Assembly: GCA_030622545.1 (NCBI GenBank) | Contig: JAUXGA010000017.1 | Span: forward strand, 1-41,938 | Reading direction: 5' to 3' | Source of the DNA: a bacterium | GTDB lineage: Bacteria; Electryoneota; RPQS01; DYHQ01 | DNA: 41,938 bases | Notes under the pieces: model-generated | What the model was told of the DNA's origin: nothing | Seen by the model: the letters and a program-made list of their open reading frames with translations, nothing else | Database searches by the model: none | Shown here: piece after piece, positions 1 to 9,717 of the stretch | How the letters are laid out: each line of letters opens with the position of its first letter | How positions within the stretch are numbered: the stretch's first letter is position 1 | Program-made: the position numbers and the translations under genes

Positions 1-1
1 C

Positions 2-1468
2 CGGATTTTCTACCGTTCCAACGAAGAAAACGGGCGCGACTTTTTTATCTATGAAATGAACATCTCTTCCGGAGATACTCGCCTTGTCTTCCCGAAGAAT
101 AAAAAGGTCAAAGGGTATAACGCTCTCGCGGATATTTCTCAGGACGGTATGAAGCTCATCGTTTACAATTTTATCAGCAACGTAACCAATGATCTTTATT
201 TGTTAAATCTGGAGAACCTCAAGTACCAAAAACTTAACAAGGACGAAGGCGACATCGCTTACTACAGTCCTACACTCATGCCAGATAATGAAACCATCTA
301 CCTGACCTGCAACGACAACGACGACGGAATGCAGCGACTGGCGACGATGACTGTTGGCTCGCCGGATTTGACTTTCGTCGATGATGGCTGGCTTGATCCG
401 TGCTGGGAATGTGAAGGCATCGGTTTCTCTCGCGACTATAAAAACATGGGCGCGATTATGAACGAGGACGGCTATGCTCGGCTTAAGATGCGCGAAGTGG
501 AAACGAAACGCGAAATTCCCAATCCGCCTCTCGACGGCATCCTCGGCTTCGGAGGTAGCGACAAACACGGCAACGTCCTGCTCTCGTTTTACAGCCCCAC
601 GCGCGCGCCGGATGTTTGGAAGTGGAATCCGGCGACACACGAACTCAAACAGTTGACTTTCTCGATTTACGCCGGTATTGACCGCGAGATGTTCCGCGAT
701 CCGAAGCTGATACGCTACAAAACTTTCGACGATATCGAAATTCCGGCGTTTCTCTATCTGCCCCCCGACTACAAAGAAGGGCAACCGATTCCGTTTATCA
801 TTCACGCCCACGGCGGACCCGAAAGTCAGTTCCGTCCTTATTTCATCCGCAATTTCCAATACATGATGCTCAACGGCTACGGCGTTCTGGCTCCAAATCC
901 GCGCGGCTCCTCCGGCTACGGCATCGATTACATGAACCTCGACAACTACAAGAACCGCAAGAATTCACTGAAGGATTACAAAGCCGCGGTGGACTGGCTT
1001 ATCGAAAAAGGCTACACCAAGAAGGGTATGATCGGTGTTCGCGGAGGCAGTTACGGCGGCTATGTCGTGCTCGGCATGGTTACCGAATATCCGAATTTGT
1101 TCAACGCGGCTGTGGATGTCGTCGGCATTGCCAATTTCAAAACCTTCCTCGAAAACACAGCGGACTACCGGCGGCATCTGCGCGAAACCGAATACGGGCC
1201 GTTGTCAGATCCGAAATTCTTAAAAGATGTCTCACCGATTCACAAATCACACTTGATTAAGACTCCGTTGTTGGTCGTACATGGTGAAAACGACCCTCGC
1301 GTACCGGTCGGTGAAGCGCGTCAGATTCTCGCTGCGGTAATTTCCGGCGGCGGCATCGCTGATTCTTTAATCTTCCCCGACGAAGGCCACGGCGCTTCCA
1401 AACGCGTTAATGTCATCGCCGAATACCGCAAGCAAGTCGAATTCTTCGACAAGCATTTGAAACCTTAA
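2..1468 (+). CDS. S9 (prolyl oligopeptidase-type) serine peptidase, 5' end outside window
   Basis: A serine peptidase of the prolyl oligopeptidase / acylaminoacyl-peptidase kind, which releases short peptides or acylated residues. The reading frame is already open at the first bases of the window, so the gene starts to the left; the Met codon at 56 is internal. The visible first half has the repeating beta-strand look of the family's beta-propeller. The second half is an alpha/beta hydrolase: an HGGPESQ oxyanion-region motif, the nucleophile elbow GGSYGG (Ser codon near 1049), the acid Asp in ENDPRVP near 1290 and the His in DEGHGAS near 1388. All three catalytic residues are present, so the enzyme should be active. 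It is followed by a hairpin terminator and a convergent C69 dipeptidase gene. Because the N-terminus is missing I cannot say whether it is exported. Confidence 0.9.
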   Translation, partial: RIFYRSNEENGRDFFIYEMNISSGDTRLVFPKNKKVKGYNALADISQDGMKLIVYNFISNVTNDLYLLNLENLKYQKLNKDEGDIAYYSPTLMPDNETIYLTCNDNDDGMQRLATMTVGSPDLTFVDDGWLDPCWECEGIGFSRDYKNMGAIMNEDGYARLKMREVETKREIPNPPLDGILGFGGSDKHGNVLLSFYSPTRAPDVWKWNPATHELKQLTFSIYAGIDREMFRDPKLIRYKTFDDIEIPAFLYLPPDYKEGQPIPFIIHAHGGPESQFRPYFIRNFQYMMLNGYGVLAPNPRGSSGYGIDYMNLDNYKNRKNSLKDYKAAVDWLIEKGYTKKGMIGVRGGSYGGYVVLGMVTEYPNLFNAAVDVVGIANFKTFLENTADYRRHLRETEYGPLSDPKFLKDVSPIHKSHLIKTPLLVVHGENDPRVPVGEARQILAAVISGGGIADSLIFPDEGHGASKRVNVIAEYRKQVEFFDKHLKP

Positions 1469-1496
1469 ATTGTAATAACTCATCTTCCTTTTAAAC

Positions 1497-1523
1497 AAAG
1501 GCCGCGAAAAAATCGCGGCCTTT
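1497..1523 (+). terminator. Intrinsic terminator after the S9 peptidase gene
   Basis: An 11-bp perfect stem (AAAGGCCGCGA paired with TCGCGGCCTTT) around an AAAAA loop, followed by a pyrimidine-rich CTCTTTCCC tract. It lies 29 bp after the stop codon, between two convergent genes, and may serve both directions. Confidence 0.75.
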
Positions 1524-1586
1524 CTCTTTCCCTCCGCCTGCAGGGGGGAATTAAAGGGGGGTATCGATCACCTTTTCGAAATCGTT

Positions 1587-3230
1587 CTAATCCAGCAATT
1601 TCGATTCCGGCACGTCCTCCGGTTTTTCCTTTAGACGAAACTGTTCCGGGCGGGATTTCACCACCCTTTCGAGCCATTCGTCAGGATAACTCAACTCCTG
1701 CGCTTTACCGCTGTCATCCCGGACGTAGCCGTCATTGTATGTCGTAATCAGATACTCGCCCAATTCCCGCCACCTCGCCACGATATGTTCGCCGCGCTCG
1801 ACCGAGTAATCCGTCAGGTAGCGTGTCATCAATTCCGGATTCGTTTTGGCAAGCTCGACGGCTGTTTTCTCCACCGATGGCTGAAGCGCAAACGATGTTT
1901 CTTCTAATTCTCGCTGCACTTTCTGAATATCCGGCAGCATGTACGAATATTTCAGGTTGGCGTAGTTGGCGGCGAAGTTGAAGACCCACCATGCCGATTC
2001 CCACGAGAATTTTCCTAAGCTGCCCGTTGTGAATGATTTTGGAACGTCATTGATGCCACAATACAACGGCACATAGCATGTCGTGTACGTATCATCGACG
2101 CCATACCACAAAACACCGCCGACAGCGTCCGGCAGCCATGAGCGCGATTGCGAAACAAACGAGAGACCAGTCTGCTGAGTCGATACCGGACGTTCCCATG
2201 CGTACTCAATGCTGTCCACCGTCCATGTAATCGGTCGCCAGCGATTCGGAGTTCCGTAAGGTCCCGCATCCATTCCTTTCGTCATATCGAAATCGGTGCC
2301 TTCGTAATGATCGCGCATCAAAGAGAACACATCTGCGACAGACAATTTTTCATCCGGCTTTATCCATAACGGATACGGCTCGGCTCCTTCGACAGCGCGA
2401 TGGTAATCCGGTGATAACTTTTTCGATGGCGCCGCTCGCCGAAAAATACTCCACACGCGGGTCGCGGCGTAGCGCTGATTCTTGGGTGTGGCCGGACAAT
2501 AAACATCACAAAACCGGAACGGCTCACCCGAACCCGGATCATAGTATCCTTTCTCAATCGCAAGAGAAATCACATTGTCGGAATACAGACAACTCTTCGC
2601 ATCATGCAAAGGGAATTCTCCGATACGCGCTTTGTTTGCATGGCTGCAAATCATGCCGTTGGGAATGCGCCGCGCCACCCAGACAGCTCCCTGCCCGCCG
2701 GGACCGGGACCAATCATCTCCATTATCCACACTTCCTTTGTATCCCCTATGGAAAACGTTTCGCCCGTGGAACGATAACCGTATTCAGCGACGAGTTCCG
2801 TCATCACCGTAATCGCTTCGCGGGCGGTTCGCGCTCGCTTCAGCGCGAGTATCATCAAATCCCAGTAGTGTAAAACACCTTCGGGATTCTGCAATTCCTC
2901 GCGACCGTCGAATGTCGTTTCGCTGATGACAAGCTGGTGCTCATTCATCAGACGCACAACCGCATACGTATGCGGAACCTGAGCGATCTTCCCTTTATTA
3001 TTCCCATACCAATCGGTAATGTCCAGCGAATCTCCCGGCTCAAAATCAGCGGCAGGTGTATAGGTTAAGCGAGGATGAAACACGCCATCGCATGTATAGG
3101 TGATGATAACCGAACCGTCCGCCGACGCTCCCTTTGTGATTAAAAGATTCGTGCACGCATTTACTGGCGCGCCGCCTATCAGGACGCTGCAGCACACGCA
3201 GAATACGGCTAAAAATAAATGGCGTTTCAT
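1587..3230 (-). CDS. Secreted C69 (PepD-type) dipeptidase
   Basis: A 547-residue dipeptidase of peptidase family C69. These are N-terminal-nucleophile hydrolases that expose a catalytic Cys by removing a leader. Residues 1-25 form a signal peptide (basic start, hydrophobic core, APVNA) and Cys26 opens the motif CTNLLITKGASADGS, the family's nucleophile region, so export and maturation would leave the Cys at the N-terminus. Further family signs are the motifs YGYRSTGETFSIGD and EVWIMEMIGPG near residue 160-175, and the SCLYSDNVISLA segment. The product is probably periplasmic or secreted and digests dipeptides, which suits a window rich in exported peptidases (S9, oligoendopeptidase F, C25). 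The ATG at 3230 is the natural start because it begins the signal peptide. The gene is transcribed alone, divergently from the efflux operon. Confidence 0.9.
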   Translation of the reverse strand: MKRHLFLAVFCVCCSVLIGGAPVNACTNLLITKGASADGSVIITYTCDGVFHPRLTYTPAADFEPGDSLDITDWYGNNKGKIAQVPHTYAVVRLMNEHQLVISETTFDGREELQNPEGVLHYWDLMILALKRARTAREAITVMTELVAEYGYRSTGETFSIGDTKEVWIMEMIGPGPGGQGAVWVARRIPNGMICSHANKARIGEFPLHDAKSCLYSDNVISLAIEKGYYDPGSGEPFRFCDVYCPATPKNQRYAATRVWSIFRRAAPSKKLSPDYHRAVEGAEPYPLWIKPDEKLSVADVFSLMRDHYEGTDFDMTKGMDAGPYGTPNRWRPITWTVDSIEYAWERPVSTQQTGLSFVSQSRSWLPDAVGGVLWYGVDDTYTTCYVPLYCGINDVPKSFTTGSLGKFSWESAWWVFNFAANYANLKYSYMLPDIQKVQRELEETSFALQPSVEKTAVELAKTNPELMTRYLTDYSVERGEHIVARWRELGEYLITTYNDGYVRDDSGKAQELSYPDEWLERVVKSRPEQFRLKEKPEDVPESKLLD

Positions 3231-3324
3231 ATCTTATCCCTTAAATGTTTTTCAACCTGCTTATAAGCTAAGGGAATAAATGCAGATTTTCAAACGTCAA
3301 AGATATGATAGAACTTCAGCCCCA

Positions 3325-3348
3325 CGGCAACGAACGGACAAGGCAGGC
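3325..3348 (+). repeat. Dispersed intergenic repeat fragment (CGGACAAGGCAGGC module)
   Basis: About 24 bp here match 10051-10075 almost exactly, sharing ACGGACAAGGCAGGC and a preceding CGG-CAAC. The rest of the 270-bp gap between the dipeptidase gene and the efflux operon holds the promoter-operator candidate listed next and nothing else I recognise. Confidence 0.6.
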
Positions 3349-3441
3349 AGGTTATTCTCTCAAAAACATTCCCTGCTTAATCCCATCTTCATGAAATCCA
3401 ATGATATAGACTTCCGACTACCTGGAACACTGGTACGGATT

Positions 3442-3470
3442 TTGTAGTTAAGTAGTTAGCATGCTACATT
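3442..3470 (+). promoter_or_regulatory. Candidate promoter with MarR-type operator for the efflux operon
   Basis: A sigma70-like pair, TTGTAG (3442-3447) and TACATT (3465-3470), separated by 17 bp. The perfect 10-bp palindrome TAGCATGCTA (3457-3466) sits in the spacer and overlaps the -10 element, 36 bp before the regulator's start codon. A repressor bound there would block polymerase. Autoregulation by the first gene of the operon is the usual MarR arrangement; here it is inferred from position only. Confidence 0.5.
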
Positions 3471-3501
3471 GTATCATTCAACCTTTCTATGAAGTTACCC
3501 C

Positions 3502-3945
3502 ATGAAAACAGCACATGAAAAGAATTTAGGGCATTTATGCTCACGCGTTAGTCAGGCATTCCGAACGGAAATGGAGAAGCGAACCCAAGAAATGGGGTTG
3601 CACTTCGCGGAAGCCCTTGTATTTCTGTATCTCAACAGTCGCGGCCCCAGTTCGCTCGCAGAGATGGCTCGTGAGATGCGATTCGCGCACCCATCCGTCC
3701 TCCGGCATATTGACGGACTGGAGAAAGCCGGTTACGTATCGAGAAAACCTCATCCGAAGGATCGCCGCGTGAAAGTGATTCATTTGACAGCGAAAGGCAA
3801 AGCTCAAGTAAAAACCGTGATGGATATCGCCAAGAGCATTCATAAAAAAGCCACGACAGGATTCAGCCCGAAAAAAACTGAACAATTAGGAGCGGACTTG
3901 ATGCACCTAATCCGGAATCTTGATGGAAGCAAGAATGACACTTAG
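3502..3945 (+). CDS. MarR-family transcriptional regulator
   Basis: A 147-residue MarR-type regulator of normal length. The winged helix-turn-helix runs over residues 50-100: SLAEMAREM is the first helix of the motif, HPSVLRHIDGLEKAGYV the recognition helix, and RKPHPKDRRVKVIHLTAKG the wing with the characteristic DxR pattern and LTxKG end. The flanking helices provide dimerisation and the ligand pocket. It opens a four-gene operon with an RND efflux system and overlaps the next gene, so it is probably the local repressor, released by a pump substrate. The ATG at 3502 gives a complete first helix; the Shine-Dalgarno signal is weak. The ligand cannot be predicted. Confidence 0.9.
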   Translation: MKTAHEKNLGHLCSRVSQAFRTEMEKRTQEMGLHFAEALVFLYLNSRGPSSLAEMAREMRFAHPSVLRHIDGLEKAGYVSRKPHPKDRRVKVIHLTAKGKAQVKTVMDIAKSIHKKATTGFSPKKTEQLGADLMHLIRNLDGSKNDT

Positions 3946-5395
3946 ACGAATCTGTTTTGTGATGCTTCTTTCGGGAGTATCCGCGCTGACATGGACAAGC
4001 TGCGGTTATTTTCAGCGTCACAACGCGCCGAAAGTGGAGCCGATGCCGGAAACGTTTCTCAGTGCTCGACAGTCCGGCGTGTTTGATGATAGTCCGTGGT
4101 GGATTGCTTTCAATGACACCACGTTGAATCTCCTAATGACAGAAGCGTTTACGTCGAATCTGACACTCGAACAGGCGGCGGCAAGGTTGGATCAATTCCG
4201 TGCTTTGAGCGATGTGGCGCGTGCGACCTATTTCCCGAGTGTTTCGGCGCAGGGGAGCATTCAGGAGGGCGAGAGAGCTATCAGCGGAATGCCCGCCGGA
4301 TTCAAACCCACGTTGCCGAAGTATGACGCTGGCGCAACCGCTTCTTATGAAGTGGATTTATGGGGCAAACTTTCTGCCCGGCGAGGAGCGGCCTATGCGG
4401 ATTTTCTTGCGTCGGAAAATGATTTACTCGCCACGGTTCTTTCCATTTCTTCGCAGCTTGCCAACAGCTATTTTCAAAACATCGAATTCCGCGCGCAACT
4501 CGAATTACTCGAGCAGACGATTCAATCTTACGAGTCCTACTTGGAGCTTGTCCACAAACGCTACTCGCTTGGTGTGACTCCGTCTCTGGATGTCTATCAA
4601 GCGCAAATCGCGCTGGCGCAGGCGCGCGGACAAAAAGTTCTCTACGAGGCAAACGTGGCTTCGGCGGAGCATGGGCTTTCCGTGCTGCTCGGTCGTTATC
4701 CTGAAACGGATAAAATTAGTTTCTCTCAAACATTGCCGGACTCGCTTGCCGAAATCCAGCCCGGACTTCCGTCGGAACTTCTTGAGCGGAGACCAGATGT
4801 GCGCGCAAGCTACCAGAGATTGCGCGCGGCGGATCGGCGATGGGCGGAAGCGGTTGCGAATCGGTTCCCCAGTATTACGCTCACCGGCTCGGCGGGAGCC
4901 AACAGCAACGACCTCGCGGATATCGTAGATCCGGAACACATCGCATGGAACATCATCGGCGGAATCACGCTTCCCATCTTCGAGGGAGGGAGACGTAAAG
5001 CCGAAGCTGATCGCAATGCAGCAGTATTCCGCGAGCGCGCCGCCCAACACAAAGACGTGCTGCTGAATGCGTTTCGCGAAGTGGAAGATGCGCTTGTGCG
5101 CGGGGAAACGCAGAAGCAATATGTCCATGAATTGAAAGCGCAGAAACTCGCCGCCGGTAATTCACTGCGCTTGGCGACTGACCGCTATATGCAAGGTGTT
5201 TCGGATTACCTGCCCGTGCTGCAGGCGCAGACCAATTACTATACGGCGCGGCGGAATCTGATTACCGCCCGGCGCGAGCTTGCCTCGACGCGCGTAAATC
5301 TCGTCACCGCGTTAGGAGGCGGCTGGTCAGAAGATATTGTTGAAAAGTATGTAACCACTCGTCACATTCGGAGCTCTCAAAGCAATGAACGATAA
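3935..5395 (+). CDS. Outer-membrane efflux factor (TolC/OprM/NodT-type lipoprotein)
   Basis: The outer-membrane channel of a tripartite efflux system, about 486 residues. An N-terminal signal with a Cys in TWTSCGYF suggests a lipoprotein, although the residues before the Cys are not an ideal lipobox. Two outer-membrane efflux repeats follow; landmarks are PWWIAFND, LDQFRALSDVARATYFPSV, AQIALAQARGQ and LPSELLERRPDVRA, the last diagnostic of the NodT/OprM branch, and in the second repeat LRLATDRYMQGVSDYLPVLQAQ. I prefer the ATG at 3935 because GGAAG lies five bases before it; ATG at 3923 is possible. The gene overlaps marR by 11 bp and the next gene by 11 bp, so the operon is translationally coupled. 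Confidence 0.92.
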   Translation: MTLRRICFVMLLSGVSALTWTSCGYFQRHNAPKVEPMPETFLSARQSGVFDDSPWWIAFNDTTLNLLMTEAFTSNLTLEQAAARLDQFRALSDVARATYFPSVSAQGSIQEGERAISGMPAGFKPTLPKYDAGATASYEVDLWGKLSARRGAAYADFLASENDLLATVLSISSQLANSYFQNIEFRAQLELLEQTIQSYESYLELVHKRYSLGVTPSLDVYQAQIALAQARGQKVLYEANVASAEHGLSVLLGRYPETDKISFSQTLPDSLAEIQPGLPSELLERRPDVRASYQRLRAADRRWAEAVANRFPSITLTGSAGANSNDLADIVDPEHIAWNIIGGITLPIFEGGRRKAEADRNAAVFRERAAQHKDVLLNAFREVEDALVRGETQKQYVHELKAQKLAAGNSLRLATDRYMQGVSDYLPVLQAQTNYYTARRNLITARRELASTRVNLVTALGGGWSEDIVEKYVTTRHIRSSQSNER

Positions 5396-6578
5396 GAAAG
5401 CCAAGTCGCGCAAGCGAGCCCTTGTCCCTCACATCATCATCATCGTAGGGTTACTTATTTTGATTGGCATGACCGTCAGCCGACGCAAACCTCCAAGGAG
5501 CCAACCTATCTTTCCAAGAGTCTTGGTACAGGTCACCGAAGCGACGGTTGAAACGCGGCAGATTTCGATACGCGGACACGGTACCGTGAAACCCTTCCAA
5601 GAAATCAGCCTTAGCCCGCAGGTTTCCGGGCGTGTGGAATGGGTGTCTCCGGATTTCGCTGCTGGCGGACATTTCAAAAAAGGCGACGTCTTGCTGCGTA
5701 TCGAACAGACCGATTACCTACTCGCTGCTGAGCAGGCTCACGCCACGGTTGCCGGAGCCGAGTACGCTTTAGCGGTTGCCAAAGCTAACGCAAATATCGC
5801 TCAGGAAGAATGGCAAACGATGCAGGCGGCTCAGGAGCAGCTTTCCGGCATTGCGATAGACACGAATCAAATTCCGGACGCGCTGGTATTGCACGAACCG
5901 CAATTGCGCCGTGCAGAGGCAGATTTTGCTTCAGCGCAAGCGGCTCTAAAAATGGCTGAGCTTAGGCTTAGCCGCACAGTGATTACAGCGCCTTTCAATT
6001 GCAGAATTAAAAACGAATCAGCGGATCCCGGACAACTCATCAACACCGGCGCGCCCATCGCGACGCTCTATGCCACGGACAAAGTGGAAATCGAAGTTGG
6101 CTTGCCGATGTCGGAATTGCTCTGGCTGGAAATCCCCGGCGCTCCAGCCACTGTAAAATTGAATCTTGATGACAATGTCTTCGTTTGGAACGGCGTTGTC
6201 GTTCGGAGTTTAGGTGTGATGAATGAAACGGAACGACTGGCGCGGCTCGTTGTGCAAGTCGAAAATCCTTTCGTGCGCCTGTCGAAATACAGCCCCGAAT
6301 TGAATATCGGGACATTCGTCGAAGTGGAAATAGAAGGGCGGCGACTCGAAGAAATCATTCCTCTGCCCCGCCGCGCCTTGCGGGAGAATTCGAATGTATG
6401 GGTCGCGAGCGAAGACAGCACGCTGGACATTCGCCCGGTAACCATTGAGCGCATGACCCCCACGGAAGTGCTTATCTCATCCGGATTGACATCGGGAGAA
6501 AAGATTATCTTGTCCTCCATTTCCGGTGCGGCGCCCGGATTGAAGCTTCGCCCGGTTCACAAAGGAGCGACACCATGA
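5385..6578 (+). CDS. RND efflux membrane fusion protein (periplasmic adaptor)
   Basis: The 397-residue adaptor that joins the inner-membrane pump to the outer-membrane channel. One membrane anchor lies near residues 14-35 (HIIIIVGLLILIGMTV). It is followed by the lipoyl half-motif GTVKPFQEISLSPQVSGRVEWVSP with FKKGDVLLRIEQTDY, an alpha-helical hairpin rich in Ala and Gln (AEQAHATVAG to AALKMAELRLSRT), the second lipoyl half (VITAPFNCRI) and beta-barrel and membrane-proximal domains. The ATG at 5385 lies inside the end of the preceding gene. The stop overlaps the pump's start by four bases (ATGA), so pump and adaptor are made together. Confidence 0.93.
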   Translation: MNDKKAKSRKRALVPHIIIIVGLLILIGMTVSRRKPPRSQPIFPRVLVQVTEATVETRQISIRGHGTVKPFQEISLSPQVSGRVEWVSPDFAAGGHFKKGDVLLRIEQTDYLLAAEQAHATVAGAEYALAVAKANANIAQEEWQTMQAAQEQLSGIAIDTNQIPDALVLHEPQLRRAEADFASAQAALKMAELRLSRTVITAPFNCRIKNESADPGQLINTGAPIATLYATDKVEIEVGLPMSELLWLEIPGAPATVKLNLDDNVFVWNGVVVRSLGVMNETERLARLVVQVENPFVRLSKYSPELNIGTFVEVEIEGRRLEEIIPLPRRALRENSNVWVASEDSTLDIRPVTIERMTPTEVLISSGLTSGEKIILSSISGAAPGLKLRPVHKGATP

Positions 6579-9500
6579 AGGGACCCGTCCAGTGGATGGC
6601 CGCCAATCATGTCGCGTCCAATATCCTGATGATGGTCTTCATCGTTGGAGGATTAATTGTCGGACGATCTATCCAACAGGAAGTCTTCCCGGAATTTGAG
6701 CTGGACACCATCACAGTCACCGTCGCCTATCCCGGCGCGAGCCCGATTGATGTGGAAGACGGAATTATCCAGCCGATTGAACGCGCTGTCAGCGGCGTTG
6801 ATAACGTCAAACGCGTAACCGCATCCGCTCGCGAAGGTTCCGGTACCGTTGTCCTCGAAATCATCGAGGGGAGCAACACGGATGTCGCTCTAAACGATAT
6901 CAAATCGGAAGTGGACCGCATTCTCATCTTCCCGGAAGAAGCGGAAGAGCCGGTGGTTTCGAAAGTGACTAATCGACGTCAAGTGATGGAACTGGTCGTC
7001 TATGGAGATGTCTCTGAACGAGCACTCTTCGAAGAAACCGAGCGCATTCAGGATGATTTACTCGCCAAGCCCAATATTACTCAGGTTGACATCATCGCCG
7101 TCAGGCCGCAGGAGATTTCGATTGAAGTCAGCGAGGAAAATCTCCAGCGGTACAACCTTACGCTGAGTAAAGTAGCTTCGATTGTCCGAAGAGCTTCGCT
7201 GGATCTTCCCGGAGGTTCGGTAAAAACGCGCGGGGGAGAAGTTCTCATTCGAACGAATGAAAAGCGGACGACCGGCAGTGAATTCGATTCGATTGCCGTC
7301 ATTGTTTCCCCTCACGGCGGGCGAGTTTTACTCAAGGATATCGCGACCATCAACGACGGCTTCGCCGAATGGGATATGGAAGCGCGCTTCGACCAGAAAC
7401 GCGCGGCGATGGTCCGGGTTTACCGGGTCGGAGATCAAACCCCAAAAGATATATCGAAAACCGTCAACGAATACATCGAGGAGAGAAATCTTCAACTGCC
7501 GCCGAGCATGCAGATTGCCGTTTGGAAAGACTGGTCGCTGCACCTTGCAGACCGCTTCAATCTTCTAATACGCAACGGTCTCTTAGGCTACCTGTTAGTC
7601 ATTATCATATTAGCGCTCTTTCTGGAAATTCGCCTTGCTTTTTTCGTAGCACTGGGCATCGGGATTTCGTTCGCCGGTGCGCTTCTGTTTATGCCTGCTT
7701 TTGGTGTTACAATTAACATGGTTTCCCTGTTTGGATTTCTCATCGTTCTGGGGGTAGTTGTGGACGATGCAATTATCGTGGGCGAAAACATCTTCGTACA
7801 CTACCGGAAAGGGAAGTCGCTGTATCAGGCTGCTGTGGATGGCACGACCGAAATCATGCGCGCCGTCGTTTTTGCTATTCTAACGTCCGTGGCCGCTTTT
7901 TCACCGCTGCTTTTCGTATCCGGAACGATGGGGAAATTCCTGAATGTCATTCCCATTATCGTCATCAGTGTCCTTTTGATTTCCCTCATAGAGTCTCTCT
8001 TCATTCTTCCATCTCATCTATCCGGCGGAATTCTTCAAAGCCGCACGCCGATTTGGGAACATATTGAAAATCGCCGCAAGAAATTCGACGGAGTTATCGC
8101 GTGGCTTGTCAACCACACCTACAAGGGAACCCTGAAGTGGGTCGCGCACAATCGTTACACGACTATCGCCATCGCCGGCGCGGTGCTTCTGATAACAACG
8201 GGATTTATCACCGGCGGCTATATCAAGTTTGTCTTTCGACCGATCATCAAAGCGGATCACATCAACGTTTTCCTCACCATGACACCCGGGACTCCATTTG
8301 AGGAAACTCAATCCGTGGCACAGAAAATTCAGCGAGTCGGAATGAATCTGAGCGCGGAATATGACAGCGCGCGTGCGAATGGAAAGAGCGATTTGCTTCA
8401 CACATTCACGCAAATCGGTTCCCAGTCCTTTCGGGGAAGTCATTCGAGAACGTCCATCTCCGCGGCTTCCAATTTAGCTCAAATCAGCATGCTGTTTACT
8501 CCCGCGGACGAACGCGCGATTGATCTAAGCGATTTTACTCGGAAGTGGCGCAAACGATTGGGACCGATTCCAAATGTCGAGCAGCTTACGTTTCAATCTC
8601 AGCTCATCGGGCAGGCAAATGACATTGATATTCAACTCGCTCATGATGATTACGATGCGCTGCTCGTCGCCGTCCGGCGCGCCAAGCAGGAACTTTCCGA
8701 ATATGCCGGCGTTGCGGACGTCAATGACAGTTACAGCGAAGGGAAACGCGAGCTGAAACTCCGCCTGAAACCCGAAGCCGCTTCGCTTGGGATTACGGAA
8801 ACCGATTTAGCGTCTCAAGTTCGGGGAGCTTTTTACGGTGCGGAAGCGCTAAGACTGCAGCGAGGCCGCGATGAAGTGAAGGTGATGGTGCGTTATCCGG
8901 AGGAGGCTCGCCGGGCGATGGCTTCTGTGGAAAATATGCATCTGCGCACTCCATCCGGAGGAGAAGTTCCGTTTGAACAGGCGGCTTTTGTCGAGGAGTC
9001 CCGAGGTTACAGCGTGATTGACCGCGCGGACAGGAAACGAGTTATCAACGTCACCGCTAAAATCGATAACCGCATCACGAATGCGGATGAAGTTCTTTCA
9101 GAGATGACAGATGGAATCCTGAAGCAATTGGTTTTCGAATACCCCGGACTTTCGTACGACCTTGAAGGCAGCAGCAGGGATCGTCGCGAATCCATGGGAA
9201 GCTTGTTCACAGGTTTTGCGATTGCCCTGCTTCTCATTTACAGTCTTTTAGCCGTGCCTTTCCGCAGTTTCACACAGCCGTTCGTAGTGATGAGCGCGAT
9301 TCCTTTCGGAATCGTCGGAGCCGTTATCGGTCATATGCTGCTTGGATACAACCTGAGTCTGATTTCGACATTCGGCATTCTGGCTCTCACGGGGATCGTC
9401 GTCAATGATTCGCTGGTGATGATTGACTTCATCAACCGCGCGAAAGACGCCGGCACGCCAATTCGCCAAGCGGTTATGGAAGCAGGCGTTCGGCGCTTCC

Positions 9501-9712
9501 GTCCGATTATTCTGACCTCGCTCACCACCTTTTTCGGTTTGACGCCGATGCTTCTTGAAACCGCCATTCAAGCACGTTTTCTGATTCCGATGGTCATCAG
9601 CCTCGCTTTCGGCGTACTTTTTTCGACGGTGATAACACTGGTGCTTGTCCCAGCGCTTTACCTCATCCTCGAAGACATTCACTCACTTTTCCGACCAAAA
9701 TCTTCGGTGTAA
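6575..9712 (+). CDS. RND multidrug efflux pump (HAE-type inner-membrane transporter)
   Basis: A 1,045-residue proton-driven exporter of the AcrB superfamily. A first membrane helix (NILMMVFIVGGLIVG) is followed by a large periplasmic porter loop, a central block of helices and a second copy of the same layout, twelve helices in all. The proton-relay aspartates D397-D398 are present in VVVDDAIIVGENIF on helix 4. On helix 10, AcrB has a Lys in a GLSAKN motif; here the equivalent is GIVVNDSLVMIDF with Asn near residue 943. This is seen in several non-AcrB branches, so the substrate is probably not the classical AcrB set. Start by ATGA overlap with the adaptor gene. It closes the efflux operon. 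No convincing intrinsic terminator follows, only repeat hairpins. Confidence 0.95.
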   Translation: MKGPVQWMAANHVASNILMMVFIVGGLIVGRSIQQEVFPEFELDTITVTVAYPGASPIDVEDGIIQPIERAVSGVDNVKRVTASAREGSGTVVLEIIEGSNTDVALNDIKSEVDRILIFPEEAEEPVVSKVTNRRQVMELVVYGDVSERALFEETERIQDDLLAKPNITQVDIIAVRPQEISIEVSEENLQRYNLTLSKVASIVRRASLDLPGGSVKTRGGEVLIRTNEKRTTGSEFDSIAVIVSPHGGRVLLKDIATINDGFAEWDMEARFDQKRAAMVRVYRVGDQTPKDISKTVNEYIEERNLQLPPSMQIAVWKDWSLHLADRFNLLIRNGLLGYLLVIIILALFLEIRLAFFVALGIGISFAGALLFMPAFGVTINMVSLFGFLIVLGVVVDDAIIVGENIFVHYRKGKSLYQAAVDGTTEIMRAVVFAILTSVAAFSPLLFVSGTMGKFLNVIPIIVISVLLISLIESLFILPSHLSGGILQSRTPIWEHIENRRKKFDGVIAWLVNHTYKGTLKWVAHNRYTTIAIAGAVLLITTGFITGGYIKFVFRPIIKADHINVFLTMTPGTPFEETQSVAQKIQRVGMNLSAEYDSARANGKSDLLHTFTQIGSQSFRGSHSRTSISAASNLAQISMLFTPADERAIDLSDFTRKWRKRLGPIPNVEQLTFQSQLIGQANDIDIQLAHDDYDALLVAVRRAKQELSEYAGVADVNDSYSEGKRELKLRLKPEAASLGITETDLASQVRGAFYGAEALRLQRGRDEVKVMVRYPEEARRAMASVENMHLRTPSGGEVPFEQAAFVEESRGYSVIDRADRKRVINVTAKIDNRITNADEVLSEMTDGILKQLVFEYPGLSYDLEGSSRDRRESMGSLFTGFAIALLLIYSLLAVPFRSFTQPFVVMSAIPFGIVGAVIGHMLLGYNLSLISTFGILALTGIVVNDSLVMIDFINRAKDAGTPIRQAVMEAGVRRFRPIILTSLTTFFGLTPMLLETAIQARFLIPMVISLAFGVLFSTVITLVLVPALYLILEDIHSLFRPKSSV

Positions 9713-9717
9713 ACACC

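Noticed and set aside
203-859. A 218-codon open frame antisense to the S9 peptidase gene.
   Set aside because: It lies wholly opposite a clear protein family member, starts without a ribosome site and resembles no protein; it is a shadow of GC-biased codons.
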